From assembly GCA_963831385.1 (NCBI GenBank), contig CAWHPW010000021.1:62001-126000 (forward strand): a stretch of 64,000 nt of DNA. The letters run 5' to 3'. The stretch comes from JACVRX01 sp963831385 (GTDB lineage: Bacteria; Actinomycetota; Actinomycetes; Jiangellales; Jiangellaceae). Made by a program: the position numbers and the translations under genes. The notes beneath the pieces were generated by a model, which had not been told where the DNA came from, did no database searches, and saw only the letters and a program-made list of their open reading frames with translations. Of the stretch, positions 16,675-26,088 are shown piece after piece; position 1 is the stretch's first letter; each line of letters starts with the position of its first letter.

Positions 16675-18243
16675 GTGGCGCGGGGCGACGGTCTGCTGAC
16701 GCACGACGCCGACCCACACGACCGGAGCCCGCAGGACGCCTGCGGAATCTTCGGCGTCTGGGCGCCCGGCGAGGAAGTCGCCAAGCTCACCTATTTCGGC
16801 CTGTACGCCCTTCAACACCGGGGTCAGGAGTCGGCCGGCATCGCCGTCGGCAATCACGAACAGATCATGGTGTACAAAGACATGGGCCTGGTGAGCCAGG
16901 TCTTCGACGAGGCGACGCTCAACTCGCTCGGTGGCCACGTCGCGGTCGGGCATACGCGGTACTCGACTACCGGCGGTAGCCGCTGGGAGAACGCGCAGCC
17001 GACGCTCGGCGCTACATCCATGGGCACCGTGGCCCTGGCCCACAACGGGAACCTCACGAATACCACCGACCTGCTCGAGGTGGTCCGCGAGCAGATCGGG
17101 ACCGACGTCGGCGAACTGCGCTACGGCAATACCTCCGACACCGCGCTGGTGACGGCGTTGTTGGGGGCCGATCCTGACACCGCGTTGGAACAGGCCGCGG
17201 TCAACGTCCTGCAGCAGCTTCGCGGCGCTTTCTCGCTGATCTTCTCCGACGAGTCCACGCTCTACGCCGCGCGCGACCCGCAGGGCGTCCGCCCGCTGGT
17301 GCTCGGCCGCCTGGAGCGTGGCTGGGTGGTGGCCAGCGAGACGGCGGCGCTGGACATCGTCGGTGCCTCATACGTGCGGGAGATCGAGCCGGGAGAGTTG
17401 GTGGCCGTCGACGAGGCCGGCCTGCGCTCGCGGCGGTTCGCCTCGGCGGATCCGAAGGGCTGCCTGTTCGAGTTCGTCTATCTGGCCCGGCCCGATACCC
17501 ACATTCGCGGCCGCAGCGTGCACGCGACCCGGGTCGATGTCGGACGCCGTCTCGCCCGCGAGCACCCGGCGGAGGCCGACCTGGTGATTCCGGTGCCTGA
17601 GTCCGGCACTCCGGCCGCAGTTGGTTTCGCCAAGGAGTCGGGCATCACGTACGGGCTCGGGTTGGTGAAGAACTCCTATGTCGGCCGAACGTTCATCCAG
17701 CCCTCGCAGACCATCCGCCAGCTCGGGATCCGGCTCAAGCTCAACCCGCTGAAGGAGATGGTCGCGGGCAAGCGGCTGGTCGTCGTCGACGACTCGATCG
17801 TGCGGGGAAACACGCAGCGCGCCTTGGTCCGGATGCTGCGCGAAGCCGGCGCGCGTGAGGTGCACGTACGGATCTCCAGCCCACCGGTGACCTGGCCATG
17901 CTTCTACGGCATCGACTTCGCATCCCGTGCGGAACTGATCGCGACGGGGCTGTCCAGCGACGAGGTCTGCCGGTCGATCGGAGCCGATTCGCTGGGCTAC
18001 GTCTCCCTGCAGGGGCTGGTCGAGGCCACCACGGTGTCGATGCAGGAGCTGTGCCGGGCGTGCTTCGACGGCGTGTACCCGATCGAGCTGCCCGCCCAGG
18101 CGCAATTGGGAAAGAACGTCCTCGAACAGACCGAGCTGCCGATCGCGGCCGGCGTGGATATCGACGCGCCGGCCAGGGTGGACGTCGACGGTGTCCCGAC
18201 CGGCATCGGTGGCGGCGCCGTGGACGCGTTGCGCCACCCCTGA
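16675..18243 (+). CDS. purF: Amidophosphoribosyltransferase (glutamine PRPP amidotransferase)
   Basis: 522 aa. An N-terminal propeptide of about 22 residues precedes the Ntn nucleophile Cys23 in DACGIFG. The glutaminase domain contains LQHRGQESAGIA and HNGNLTN, and the PRTase domain has the PRPP loop VVVDDSIVRGNTQRALV. This is the first committed step of purine synthesis. Cys residues consistent with the Fe-S-type Bacillus/actinobacterial subclass occur in the C-terminal half. purM follows after 149 bp that contain an inverted repeat. Confidence 0.96.
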   Translation: MARGDGLLTHDADPHDRSPQDACGIFGVWAPGEEVAKLTYFGLYALQHRGQESAGIAVGNHEQIMVYKDMGLVSQVFDEATLNSLGGHVAVGHTRYSTTGGSRWENAQPTLGATSMGTVALAHNGNLTNTTDLLEVVREQIGTDVGELRYGNTSDTALVTALLGADPDTALEQAAVNVLQQLRGAFSLIFSDESTLYAARDPQGVRPLVLGRLERGWVVASETAALDIVGASYVREIEPGELVAVDEAGLRSRRFASADPKGCLFEFVYLARPDTHIRGRSVHATRVDVGRRLAREHPAEADLVIPVPESGTPAAVGFAKESGITYGLGLVKNSYVGRTFIQPSQTIRQLGIRLKLNPLKEMVAGKRLVVVDDSIVRGNTQRALVRMLREAGAREVHVRISSPPVTWPCFYGIDFASRAELIATGLSSDEVCRSIGADSLGYVSLQGLVEATTVSMQELCRACFDGVYPIELPAQAQLGKNVLEQTELPIAAGVDIDAPARVDVDGVPTGIGGGAVDALRHP

Positions 18244-18281
18244 CCGCACCCCCTCCCTCGCGTGACCGCGACCCTTCCCTT

Positions 18282-18374
18282 GCGTGGCACGTTGAGCCAC
18301 TCCACAAGCCGGGTATATCGGGCGCGTCTACAGCGGTTTGACGTGCCACGCGCGGCGGTTCACCGTGCCACGCG
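18282..18374. repeat. Inverted repeat GCGTGGCACGT plus an extra copy, between purF and purM
   Basis: GCGTGGCACGT (18282-18292) is inverted at 18341-18351 (ACGTGCCACGC) after 48 bp. A third half-copy, CGTGCCACGCG, lies at 18364-18374, just before the purM promoter. It could be a terminator for purF or a regulator site for purM; the spacing does not favour a simple hairpin terminator. Confidence 0.55.
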
Positions 18375-18380
18375 GGTCGA

Positions 18381-18386
18381 TACGCT
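18381..18386 (+). promoter_or_regulatory. -10 box of a probable leaderless purM promoter
   Basis: TACGCT is followed by 6 nt and GTG 18393. This decides the start against the overlapping GTG at 18390. Confidence 0.45.
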
Positions 18387-18392
18387 CCAGTG

Positions 18393-19499
18393 GTGACTGG
18401 GCCGGGAGCGGAGGCGAAGCCGGAACTCCTGACCTACGCCGGGGCGGGGGTCGACATAGAGGCCGGGAATCGCGCCGTCGAGCTGATGAAGGAGTGGGTC
18501 GCGAAGACTCGACGGCCCGAGTCCGTGGGAGGGATCGGCGGCTTTGCCGGCCTGTTCGACGTAAGCGCGCTGGCCTCTTACCGTCGGCCGCTGCTGGCAA
18601 CGAGCACCGACGGTGTCGGTACCAAGGTCGCCATCGCCCAGCGGATGAACATCCACGACACCATCGGGTTCGACCTGGTCGGAATGGTCGTCGACGACAT
18701 CGTCGTGTGCGGAGCCGAACCGTTGTTCATGACCGACTACATCGCGTGCGGCCGGGTCGTTCCCACGCGAGTTGCGGCCATCGTCAAGGGCATTGCGCAG
18801 GCCTGCGTCACGGCCGGTTGTGCACTCGCCGGCGGGGAGACTGCGGAGCATCCCAGTCTGCTCGAACCCGACGAGTACGACCTGGCCGGCGCGGCCACTG
18901 GCGTAGTAGAAGCCGATGCTCTGCTCGGGCCGGACCGGGTGCGGGCAGGCGACGCCGTCGTCGCAATGGCGTCGTCCGGTCTGCATGCCAACGGGTACTC
19001 GTTGGTCCGGGTGATCCTGGAGAACGCCCGATGGCAACTTGACCGCGACGTACCGGAGCTCGCCCGGACCATCGGCGAGGAACTCCTCGAACCGACCCGG
19101 ATCTACGCGCCCGCCTGCTCGGCCCTGACCGGATCAGGTGTCGAGGTGCACGCGTTCGCGCATGTGACCGGCGGTGGCATCGCGGCGAACCTGACCCGGG
19201 TGCTGCCAGCCGATGCCACGGCCCGACTTGACCGCTCGACCTGGTCACCGCTACCCGTTTTCGGTCTGCTGGGCACGCTGGGCGGCGTCGAGCAGGGTGA
19301 GTTGGAACGCGCTTTCAACATGGGCGTCGGCATGCTTGCCGTCGTCGCACGGGCCGACGCGGACCTAGCGGTAGATGTGCTGAAGCAGCACGGCGTGACG
19401 GCGTGGATCGCCGGCGAGACTGCTAGCGGCGACGGCACGGCCGAACTGGTCGGGGTGTATCGCGGGCGAGGCGGCCGAACCCATGACCGACTGACCTGA
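18393..19499 (+). CDS. purM: Phosphoribosylformylglycinamidine cyclo-ligase (AIR synthetase)
   Basis: 368 aa. Recognisable PurM motifs are TYAGAGVDIEAGN, STDGVGTKVAIA (about residue 68), GGETAEHP and HVTGGGIAANL. It closes the imidazole ring of FGAM to AIR with ATP, in the cytosol. It is encoded between purF and the DUF3073 gene, as in Streptomyces. Confidence 0.95.
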   Translation: MTGPGAEAKPELLTYAGAGVDIEAGNRAVELMKEWVAKTRRPESVGGIGGFAGLFDVSALASYRRPLLATSTDGVGTKVAIAQRMNIHDTIGFDLVGMVVDDIVVCGAEPLFMTDYIACGRVVPTRVAAIVKGIAQACVTAGCALAGGETAEHPSLLEPDEYDLAGAATGVVEADALLGPDRVRAGDAVVAMASSGLHANGYSLVRVILENARWQLDRDVPELARTIGEELLEPTRIYAPACSALTGSGVEVHAFAHVTGGGIAANLTRVLPADATARLDRSTWSPLPVFGLLGTLGGVEQGELERAFNMGVGMLAVVARADADLAVDVLKQHGVTAWIAGETASGDGTAELVGVYRGRGGRTHDRLT

Positions 19500-19517
19500 C
19501 TGCCGAGCGCGAGGTCG

Positions 19518-19718
19518 TCAGCGCCAGCGCGCGCTCTGCTCGTCGGTCTCGTCGAAGTCGTAGTCGTCGTCGCCGTCGTCGTCCTGATCGACCTCGGCGT
19601 CGGCCGCTCCGTCGCCGCCCAGCTCACGCTGCAGCGCGTCGAAATCGGTCTCGAGCGACTGGTACTTCAGTCGACGGGCGACCTTCGTCTGCTTAGCCTT
19701 GGCCCGGCCGCGCCCCAT
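19518..19718 (-). CDS. DUF3073 domain-containing protein
   Basis: 66 aa from ATG 19718. The basic N-terminus MGRGRAKAKQTKVARRLKY is the hallmark of DUF3073, an actinobacterial small protein of unknown function usually encoded beside purM. The C-terminal half is strongly acidic (a run of Asp residues). An upstream in-frame start at 19739 would add only seven residues before the conserved Met. Confidence 0.9.
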   Translation of the reverse strand: MGRGRAKAKQTKVARRLKYQSLETDFDALQRELGGDGAADAEVDQDDDGDDDYDFDETDEQSARWR

Positions 19719-19862
19719 TGGGTCGACCCCCTCGCACAAAACTGGGGCGACCAGTCAACCGGACGCCCTCGCAACTTCGGGTGACATCTGTTCGTGAAGA
19801 CAACGCTACAGGGTTCGGCCATGTTCCGTCCCGCCCGGGTCTGTCCTTCTCTGGGGGACGCA

Positions 19863-20978
19863 TCAACCGGGAAGGTGAATCCCCCGCAGGCGGGATACCT
19901 CGGCCATCCGCCGCTCGGCCAGCCGATCGGCGGCGACGGCAGGCGGGACACCTTCGTCGGCGGCGAGCGCGAAGATCCGTCGGGTTGTCTGGAGGATCTG
20001 CTCGGCCCTACCCCGGGCGCGATCGAAGGAGAATCCGTGCAGCTCGTCTGCGACTTGGATGACCCCACCGGAGTTCACGACGTAGTCCGGCGCATAGAGG
20101 ATTCCCCGGTCCTCCAGCATCTTCTCGACGCCGGGGTGGGCAAGCTGGTTGTTGGCACCTCCGCACACTGCGCGGCAACTGCCACTTGCCACTAGCGCCT
20201 CGACCATCTCGTCGTCGAGGGCGCCACCGAGGGCGCACGGCGCGTAGACGTCGATGCTGGCATCGGCGAGCGCAATCGCGTCGGGGACGGCCAGCACCTC
20301 CGGATGCGCAGACTGCAGCCGCTCGGTGGCCGGCGCAGATACATCGGTGACGACGACCTCGGCGCCGTCCTCGAGGAGCAATGCCGCGAGCTTGCTGCCG
20401 ACCTTGCCGACGCCGGCAATGCCGACCCGGCGGCCCCGCAAGGTCGGCGCCTGCCAGAGCCGTTCCGCGCAGGCTCGCATGCCCTGAAACACCCCGAACG
20501 ACGTGAGCACACTGGAGTCGCCGGCACCGCCCTCCGCCGGCGAGCGTCCGGTGACCCACCGGCACTCACGAGAGATGACGTCCATGTCCGCGACATAGGT
20601 CCCGACGTCGCACGCGGTGATGTAGCGGCCACCCAGCGATGCGACGAACCGCCCATAGGCCCGCAGCAGGGCTTCGGACTTGTCGCGACCGGGATCGCCG
20701 ATGATCACGGCCTTACCGCCGCCGAGGTCGAGACCGGCCAGCGCGTTCTTGTAGGCCATTCCGCGCGACAGCTCCAATACGTCGGCCAACGCGTCATCCT
20801 CGGTCCGGTATGGGTAGAACCGTGTCCCCCCGAGTGCAGGTCCCAGAGCTGTGGAGTAGATGGCGATGATCGCGCGCAGCCCGGTGGGTTCGTCTTGACA
20901 GAAGACAACCTGTTCGTGGCCGGTGTGCCGGCCGAAGACTCCCATCCCGGGAGAGACGTCTGTCGAGGTATCGGCCAC
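19863..20978 (-). CDS. vdh: Valine/leucine dehydrogenase (Glu/Leu/Phe/Val dehydrogenase family)
   Basis: 371 aa from GTG 20978, with GAAGGGG 8 nt upstream; the frame is open much further upstream without homology. The N-terminal domain has MAYKNALAGLDLGGGKAVI, with catalytic lysines, and the NAD-binding domain has VGIAGVGKVGSKLA. The enzyme deaminates branched-chain amino acids oxidatively. Its position next to bldC corresponds to the vdh locus of Streptomyces; substrate preference between valine and leucine cannot be read from sequence. Confidence 0.88.
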   Translation of the reverse strand: MADTSTDVSPGMGVFGRHTGHEQVVFCQDEPTGLRAIIAIYSTALGPALGGTRFYPYRTEDDALADVLELSRGMAYKNALAGLDLGGGKAVIIGDPGRDKSEALLRAYGRFVASLGGRYITACDVGTYVADMDVISRECRWVTGRSPAEGGAGDSSVLTSFGVFQGMRACAERLWQAPTLRGRRVGIAGVGKVGSKLAALLLEDGAEVVVTDVSAPATERLQSAHPEVLAVPDAIALADASIDVYAPCALGGALDDEMVEALVASGSCRAVCGGANNQLAHPGVEKMLEDRGILYAPDYVVNSGGVIQVADELHGFSFDRARGRAEQILQTTRRIFALAADEGVPPAVAADRLAERRMAEVSRLRGIHLPG

Positions 20979-21271
20979 GGTGGTGACCCCTTCGCATCCT
21001 CTGGCCCCGCCGTGCTGGCACTGTGAGCGAGCCACGGCAGCGGGCGTCAGCGTTGTGCCCGTCACGATATGCCCGTCAGGTCCCTGTTGGCGCTGACCGG
21101 TTGGGCTCGACTCGCGGCATACGTCGTCTCTGCGTAGTCTCTGCACTAACGGCTTGAAAGAGTCGGCCGGACGGGGAATGGACGCATCGTTCGGCGCCTC
21201 CACGCCACAACGCAGTGGGGTGGAATGACCGTTTGCGGTGGAGCCACTCCGCCAACACCAGGGAGGTGACG

Positions 21272-21499
21272 ATGGCGACGAGGACTCAGGACGCCGAGCC
21301 CCTCCTCACGCCTGCCGAAGTCGCTGCCATGTTCCGGGTCGACCCAAAAACCGTGACCCGGTGGGCAAAGGCCGGCAAGCTCACATCGATTCGGACGCTG
21401 GGCGGACACCGCCGTTACCGGGAGTCCGAGGTCCGGGCCTTGCTGACGGGGCAGATCCCTGCGCAGCGAGCCGAGCCGGACACCGAGCAACAGGGGTGA
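21272..21499 (+). CDS. bldC: BldC-like MerR-type DNA-binding developmental regulator
   Basis: 75 aa from ATG 21272 with GGGAGG immediately upstream. It matches BldC almost throughout: LLTPAEVAAMFRVDPKTVTR, then WAKAGKLTSIRTLGGHRRYR, which is a winged HTH of the MerR type without an effector domain. BldC proteins bind as head-to-tail oligomers on direct repeats. The 293 bp between vdh and bldC hold both divergent promoters; I cannot assign them exactly. Confidence 0.93.
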   Translation: MATRTQDAEPLLTPAEVAAMFRVDPKTVTRWAKAGKLTSIRTLGGHRRYRESEVRALLTGQIPAQRAEPDTEQQG

Positions 21500-21572
21500 G
21501 TCCTTCCGGCGGCCGCTGCCTGGCGGTGGCCGCCGGACATTCGATTGGTCACCCTCCCGCCCGGGAGGCCGC

Positions 21573-22394
21573 GTGCGGGCACAGTCGATGATCAAGCCTG
21601 TGGCCATGGTCGCCACGGGCGGGCTGTTGGTCGCCGTCGCGGTCGTCGGGACGCGAGCGGCCGGCGGGTTGGAGCTCGAGTTCCGACCGCTGTTGGACAT
21701 TCCCAGTGATGTGCTGGGGATCGTTCTCCTCGCGGCTGCCGTCCTGTGCCTTCCGCTGCTGATCCTCGGCATGATCTTCCGCCGGCGGGCCCGCCGGGCC
21801 GAACCAGGCGGTGAGATGGAGTGGTTACAACGGTTGGTGCTTCTCGCGGTACTCGTTGCGTCCGTCGTGGTGCTCCGCGAGCTGCTTCCGGACAACGCCG
21901 AACAGGCGCCCACCACCGATGCTGATCTCGGCGAGGCGGAGGGAGGTCCCGCCGACGTGCTGTGGTCCGGCCAGACCGCCGTACTCGCCCTGGTACTCGC
22001 CGGTATTGCCATCGCGGTCTTGTGGTGGCGGAGGCACAGCATCGGTGATGGAGTAGCGATCCGCGACGCGGACCGCGATCAGGACGCCGCCGCCATCCGA
22101 GCTGGTCGGACCGTCCTCGATGAGCGCTGGGACGAGCCTCGGGCCGCCGTCGTCGGGTGCTACGCCGCAATGGAAAATGCGTTGGCCGAGGCCGGAACCT
22201 CGCGCGGTCGGGCCGAAACACCAGAGGAGCTACTCGACCGAGCGATGACTGCCGGCCGGTTGGCGGCCGAACCCGGACGCCGGCTCACGGAGCTGTTCCT
22301 GACGGCCCGGTACTCGTCCGCAGAAGTGACCCCCGCGGACGTCGCCGATGCTCATGCGGCGCTGAGCAGCATCGCTGCGGGGGTCCGACAGTGA
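21573..22394 (+). CDS. Membrane protein with C-terminal DUF4129-like domain
   Basis: 273 aa from GTG 21573 with GGGAGG 4 nt upstream. Three membrane segments are visible (about residues 8-26, 48-68 and 83-102), plus another near 133-150. The cytosolic C-terminus contains AAVVGCYAAMENALAEAG and ETPEELLDRA, typical of the DUF4129 segment found in transglutaminase/MoxR operons. It heads a five-gene operon with MoxR and DUF58 proteins, probably for complex assembly or cell-envelope work. Confidence 0.75.
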   Translation: MRAQSMIKPVAMVATGGLLVAVAVVGTRAAGGLELEFRPLLDIPSDVLGIVLLAAAVLCLPLLILGMIFRRRARRAEPGGEMEWLQRLVLLAVLVASVVVLRELLPDNAEQAPTTDADLGEAEGGPADVLWSGQTAVLALVLAGIAIAVLWWRRHSIGDGVAIRDADRDQDAAAIRAGRTVLDERWDEPRAAVVGCYAAMENALAEAGTSRGRAETPEELLDRAMTAGRLAAEPGRRLTELFLTARYSSAEVTPADVADAHAALSSIAAGVRQ

Positions 22395-22960
22395 CCTTTG
22401 GCGTTCCGCCGTCTGAGAATGACCCGCTCGTCAGCGTCATCAGCGGCCGCGGAGGCGCGACCGGCACTCGGGTTCCGCGGCGTCGGCAGACCATCCCGTG
22501 GTGGTCGCTGGTATTGATCGTGGCGGGCACCCTGGCCGCCGGGCCGGTGGGGTTGTTGCTGGCGACGTCCGTGATCGGGGCCATCGTCGTGCTGCGACTT
22601 CGCGTGATCATCGCCGAGCCTGAGGCGCGCGACCTGCCAACGCTGCCGTGGTCGCGCCGACCACAAGCAGCGGTGCTCCCGGGCTTCACCCGAACGGTAG
22701 GTTCCGTCGAATGGGGTCTGGTGTCCGCTTTCGACTTCGACACCTCTCTTCGGCCCCGGCTCGCCAGGGTTGCTGGTGCCCGGCTAGCCGACCGGCACGG
22801 TGTCGACATGGCGGCTCAGCCGGCGGCGGCCGCCCGCCTGCTGGGAGCGGAAGCCTGGGCACTGATCGACCCAGCTCGCTTGCCCGTCGCAGACCGCAGC
22901 ATTCATGGGCCGGACCGTACGGCCGTGGCTCGGGTACTGGACGCGATAGAACGGATCTGA
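22391..22960 (+). CDS. Hypothetical membrane protein of the MoxR/DUF58 operon
   Basis: 189 aa from GTG 22391, overlapping the previous stop by 4 bp. Two adjacent hydrophobic segments lie at about residues 37-75; the remaining 110 residues are soluble and Ala/Arg-rich. I recognise no domain. Overlapping starts on both sides indicate that it is a functional member of the operon. Confidence 0.65.
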   Translation: MTFGVPPSENDPLVSVISGRGGATGTRVPRRRQTIPWWSLVLIVAGTLAAGPVGLLLATSVIGAIVVLRLRVIIAEPEARDLPTLPWSRRPQAAVLPGFTRTVGSVEWGLVSAFDFDTSLRPRLARVAGARLADRHGVDMAAQPAAAARLLGAEAWALIDPARLPVADRSIHGPDRTAVARVLDAIERI

Positions 22961-22970
22961 CGGAGGACGA

Positions 22971-23960
22971 GTGACCGACACCACGAGTTCGCCCACGTGG
23001 ACACCGATGGCGACCGGTCGTCGAGTGCACGAGGTGCTCGACGAGGTGGAGCGCGCGGTTGTCGGCAAGAGAGCGGCGCTCGAACTGGTTCTGCTCGGGA
23101 TTCTCTCCGGCGGGCATGTTCTGCTCGAGGATCTGCCCGGTCTCGGTAAGACGCTCATGGCCCGCTCGTTTGCCCACGTGCTGGGGCTGGAGATGCGACG
23201 AATCCAGTTCACCCCGGACCTGCTGCCCTCAGACGTCACGGGTGCGCCGGTGCTGGATCCGAGAACCGGTGAGCTTGCCTTCCGGCCCGGGCCGGTGTTC
23301 GCGAACCTGGTGCTGGCCGACGAGATCAACCGAACGCCGCCGCGCACGCAGGCAGCCCTGCTCGAGTCGATGGCCGAACGGCAGGTCACAGTCGACGGGG
23401 TCACCCATCAGCTGCCCGAGCCGTTCACCGTGCTCGCCACCGACAATCCGATCGAGTTCGAAGGCACATACCCCCTTCCCGAGGCTCAGCTGGATCGGTT
23501 CACCATGCGGGTTCGGATCGGCTATCTCGCCGCTCCCGACGAGACGCTGATGCTGCGCCGACGAATCGACCGTAAGGCGCCAGAAGCCTCGCTACGGTCC
23601 ATCGGCGAGCCAGCCGAGCTGTTGGCGATGACTCGCTCCCTGGAGGACGTCGAGGTCGACGACGACCTGCTCGACTACGTCGTACGAATTCAGACCGCGA
23701 CTCGTCACCACCCGCACATCGTCGTCGGGTCGAGCCCACGAGGTGGCTTGGCGATTCTGGCCTTGGCGCGGGGACGCGCGGCGCTCGCCGGCCGGGCGTT
23801 TGTCACTCCAGACGACGTCAAGCAGGTGGCAGTGCCGGCGTTGGGGCACCGGCTGGTGCTTCGACCGGAACTGTGGGTCCGCCGGATCTCCGGTGACGAC
23901 ATCGTCGCCGAGGTCATGGACAGTGTCGAAACACCCTCCACCAAACGACTTCCGCAATGA
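22971..23960 (+). CDS. MoxR-family AAA+ ATPase
   Basis: 329 aa. Walker A is in LLEDLPGLGKT (about residues 46-56), Walker B in LVLADEINRTPPRTQ (about 111-125), and the sensor segment ATDNPIEFEGTYPLPEAQLDRF is typical of MoxR. These ATPases act as chaperones for DUF58/VWA partners. The next gene is such a DUF58 protein and overlaps by 4 bp. Confidence 0.93.
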   Translation: MTDTTSSPTWTPMATGRRVHEVLDEVERAVVGKRAALELVLLGILSGGHVLLEDLPGLGKTLMARSFAHVLGLEMRRIQFTPDLLPSDVTGAPVLDPRTGELAFRPGPVFANLVLADEINRTPPRTQAALLESMAERQVTVDGVTHQLPEPFTVLATDNPIEFEGTYPLPEAQLDRFTMRVRIGYLAAPDETLMLRRRIDRKAPEASLRSIGEPAELLAMTRSLEDVEVDDDLLDYVVRIQTATRHHPHIVVGSSPRGGLAILALARGRAALAGRAFVTPDDVKQVAVPALGHRLVLRPELWVRRISGDDIVAEVMDSVETPSTKRLPQ

Positions 23961-25225
23961 CCGCGGCACAGGTGGAGTTGCGCTGGCGACTGTCGCCGCT
24001 TGCGGCTCGGTTGGCGACGGTGGGCGCTCTCGCATCGGCCGCTGGCCTGGTGTTGGGCCGCGCCGAACTCGTCGTACTCGCCGTGCCGGTGCTGGCGGCG
24101 CTTGCCGCAGGGCGTCGAGCCCGGCCGGGTGAGGTGGGCATTGCCGGTACCACGCCGAGCGACCGCTATGTCGAGAGCGACACCGTCGACATCGGTGTCA
24201 CCGTCGATCCAGGACCGGCGACCGGAGGCGTACGAGCAGAGTTGGCGCTGCCTGCCACCGCGTGGCACGCCGAAGGGTCGATGACCGTCATCGGAAACAC
24301 CGCAGTGACGACGACGTGGTCGGCCACGCCCATTCGGTGGGGCCGTCGAAGCATCGGCCCGGTCCGATTGACAGCATGGGGGCCATCCCGGTTCGACATC
24401 GCGACTGCCGAGGTGTCCCTTGGCGTCGTCGACGTGCATCCACCGGCCGCGTGGGCACGGCACTTGCCGGTTCCGCCGCGCCTGGTACAGCGGACCGGTC
24501 TGCATGCCGGCCGCTCGGAAGGATCCGGTGTCGAGTTCGCTGGGGTCAGGCCATACGAGCCCGGCGACGCCGTTCGCCGGATCCATTGGCCGGCCACTGC
24601 ACGGCGTGGTCGGCTGCACCTCACCCGGCACGCCGTCGAACGGGCCGCGGACGTTGTCGTCGTCATCGACGCGACGACCGAGGTTGCTGAGGCGCTGGAC
24701 CTGTCGGTCCGTGGAGCCGCGGGGGTCGCGCAGGCCTATCTTGCCGCGGGGGACCGGGTTGGTGTCGTCGCGCTCGGCGGGATCGTGCGCTGGCTGCCGC
24801 CCGGTGTCGGTCTTCGGCAGGTCCATCGTGTCGTCGAGACGGTGCTGGACGTTCGGCTCGACGACTCGTATGTGGCACCGGATCTCAACCGGCTACCGCG
24901 ACGAGCTTTGCCGCCGGGAGCACTTGTCGTCTTGTTCAGCCCGCTGCTCGATCTGGGTGTTCTCGAGATCCTGCGCGACCTGCGCGAACGCGGGCATCCG
25001 ACCGTAGCCGTCGACGTGCTGAGAACCGAACCTCTGCCGCCACCGGGGACCCGCGCCGGCCCGGAAGCCGTCCGACTGTGGCGGCTGGAACGCGACGCCC
25101 TCCGGCACGAGCTGTCCTCGATCGGGGTGACCGTCGTGCCGTGGGGAGACGATGAACATGCAGTCGGGCTACTGGATCGCGTAGCGGTTCGGCTGCACCC
25201 GCAGCTCGCCGGCGGCGTGCCATGA
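23957..25225 (+). CDS. DUF58 domain-containing protein
   Basis: 422 aa. Two N-terminal hydrophobic segments (about residues 13-55) anchor it. The DUF58 core is GSGVEFAGVRPYEPGDAVRR followed by IHWPATARRGRL, and a VWA-like stretch VVVVIDATTEVA follows at about residue 233. It is the expected client or partner of the MoxR ATPase and overlaps genes on both sides by 4 bp. Confidence 0.9.
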   Translation: MTAAQVELRWRLSPLAARLATVGALASAAGLVLGRAELVVLAVPVLAALAAGRRARPGEVGIAGTTPSDRYVESDTVDIGVTVDPGPATGGVRAELALPATAWHAEGSMTVIGNTAVTTTWSATPIRWGRRSIGPVRLTAWGPSRFDIATAEVSLGVVDVHPPAAWARHLPVPPRLVQRTGLHAGRSEGSGVEFAGVRPYEPGDAVRRIHWPATARRGRLHLTRHAVERAADVVVVIDATTEVAEALDLSVRGAAGVAQAYLAAGDRVGVVALGGIVRWLPPGVGLRQVHRVVETVLDVRLDDSYVAPDLNRLPRRALPPGALVVLFSPLLDLGVLEILRDLRERGHPTVAVDVLRTEPLPPPGTRAGPEAVRLWRLERDALRHELSSIGVTVVPWGDDEHAVGLLDRVAVRLHPQLAGGVP

Positions 25226-25719
25226 ACCCGCTGGTTGCGGGTGTCATCGCGGCCGTCCCCGGAGCCGGCGCGGTCACGCTCTCGGGTATCTACACGCCGC
25301 CAGACGCCCGGCTGTGGTCCTGGGTCGCGGCCGTCGGGGTCGTGCTCGCCGTACACCCGGCGCTGCGATGGGCGAGCACGCTGGCTCTGGTCGGCATTCT
25401 GGTCGGCGTCATCCTGCGAGCAGGAGTCACCGGCTTGCCGGTGACCGTCGCCGCCGGTCTCGGCGTCTTGCTCCTTGCCTATGTGCTGGCTCTCGATCTC
25501 GCCGACCTGGTCGGGCATTCTCGCGGCGAGTTGGCTCGGCTCACCATGGGATGGGCCGCCGCGATGGCCCTGCCAGTCGCTGCCGGCTTGGGTGCGTGCG
25601 CCCTCGCCCTGCTCGTGGTGGCCGCACCGGTTTCGCCGTCTCTTCCGCTCGCCCTGGCCGGGCCGGTCGCCGTGGTCGCGCTCAGCGTCTTGGCCATGCG
25701 GCGGCGCACACCGCAATAG
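25222..25719 (+). CDS. Hypothetical integral membrane protein
   Basis: 165 aa, nearly all hydrophobic, with four to five predicted helices. It is the last gene of the MoxR/DUF58 operon and overlaps the DUF58 stop. No family is recognised; it may anchor the complex. Confidence 0.7.
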   Translation: MNPLVAGVIAAVPGAGAVTLSGIYTPPDARLWSWVAAVGVVLAVHPALRWASTLALVGILVGVILRAGVTGLPVTVAAGLGVLLLAYVLALDLADLVGHSRGELARLTMGWAAAMALPVAAGLGACALALLVVAAPVSPSLPLALAGPVAVVALSVLAMRRRTPQ

Positions 25720-25722
25720 CGC

Positions 25723-26088
25723 TCAACCCCGCGTATCCAGCACAGCGACGAGCGCCTTCGGAGCGACCATCCGGTAGGCGTCCTGGACCAGCTCGGCGAT
25801 TTCGTCCCAGTCGACCGGCACGTCGAGCCGAACGCCGAGCCAGCCGCGATGTCCGACATATGGAGGTCGAAAGAACCGCTCCGGAGCCGACTGGACGAGC
25901 ATGGCTTGGACGCCTTCGGGAGCGGCGCACCAGAAGCCGAGCACGTCATCGTGGTGATGGTCGGCATAGGTGACGAACGTCTTCTTGCCGCGAACGAACC
26001 AGGTCGGCTCGCCGTGACTGATCCGCTCCGTCGTCTCGGGCAGGTTCAGGCAGATCGACCGCAGCCGCGGCAGCGGGTCGTCGCTCAC
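25723..26088 (-). CDS. MmcQ/YjbR-family protein
   Basis: 121 aa. HGEPTWFVRGKKTFVTYADH in the N-terminal half, then PPYVGHRGWLGVRLD, is the conserved pattern of the YjbR/CyaY-like double-wing DNA-binding fold. Biochemical role unknown. It is convergent with the MoxR operon (3 bp between stops) and its start overlaps the stop of the next minus-strand gene. Confidence 0.85.
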   Translation of the reverse strand: MSDDPLPRLRSICLNLPETTERISHGEPTWFVRGKKTFVTYADHHHDDVLGFWCAAPEGVQAMLVQSAPERFFRPPYVGHRGWLGVRLDVPVDWDEIAELVQDAYRMVAPKALVAVLDTRG

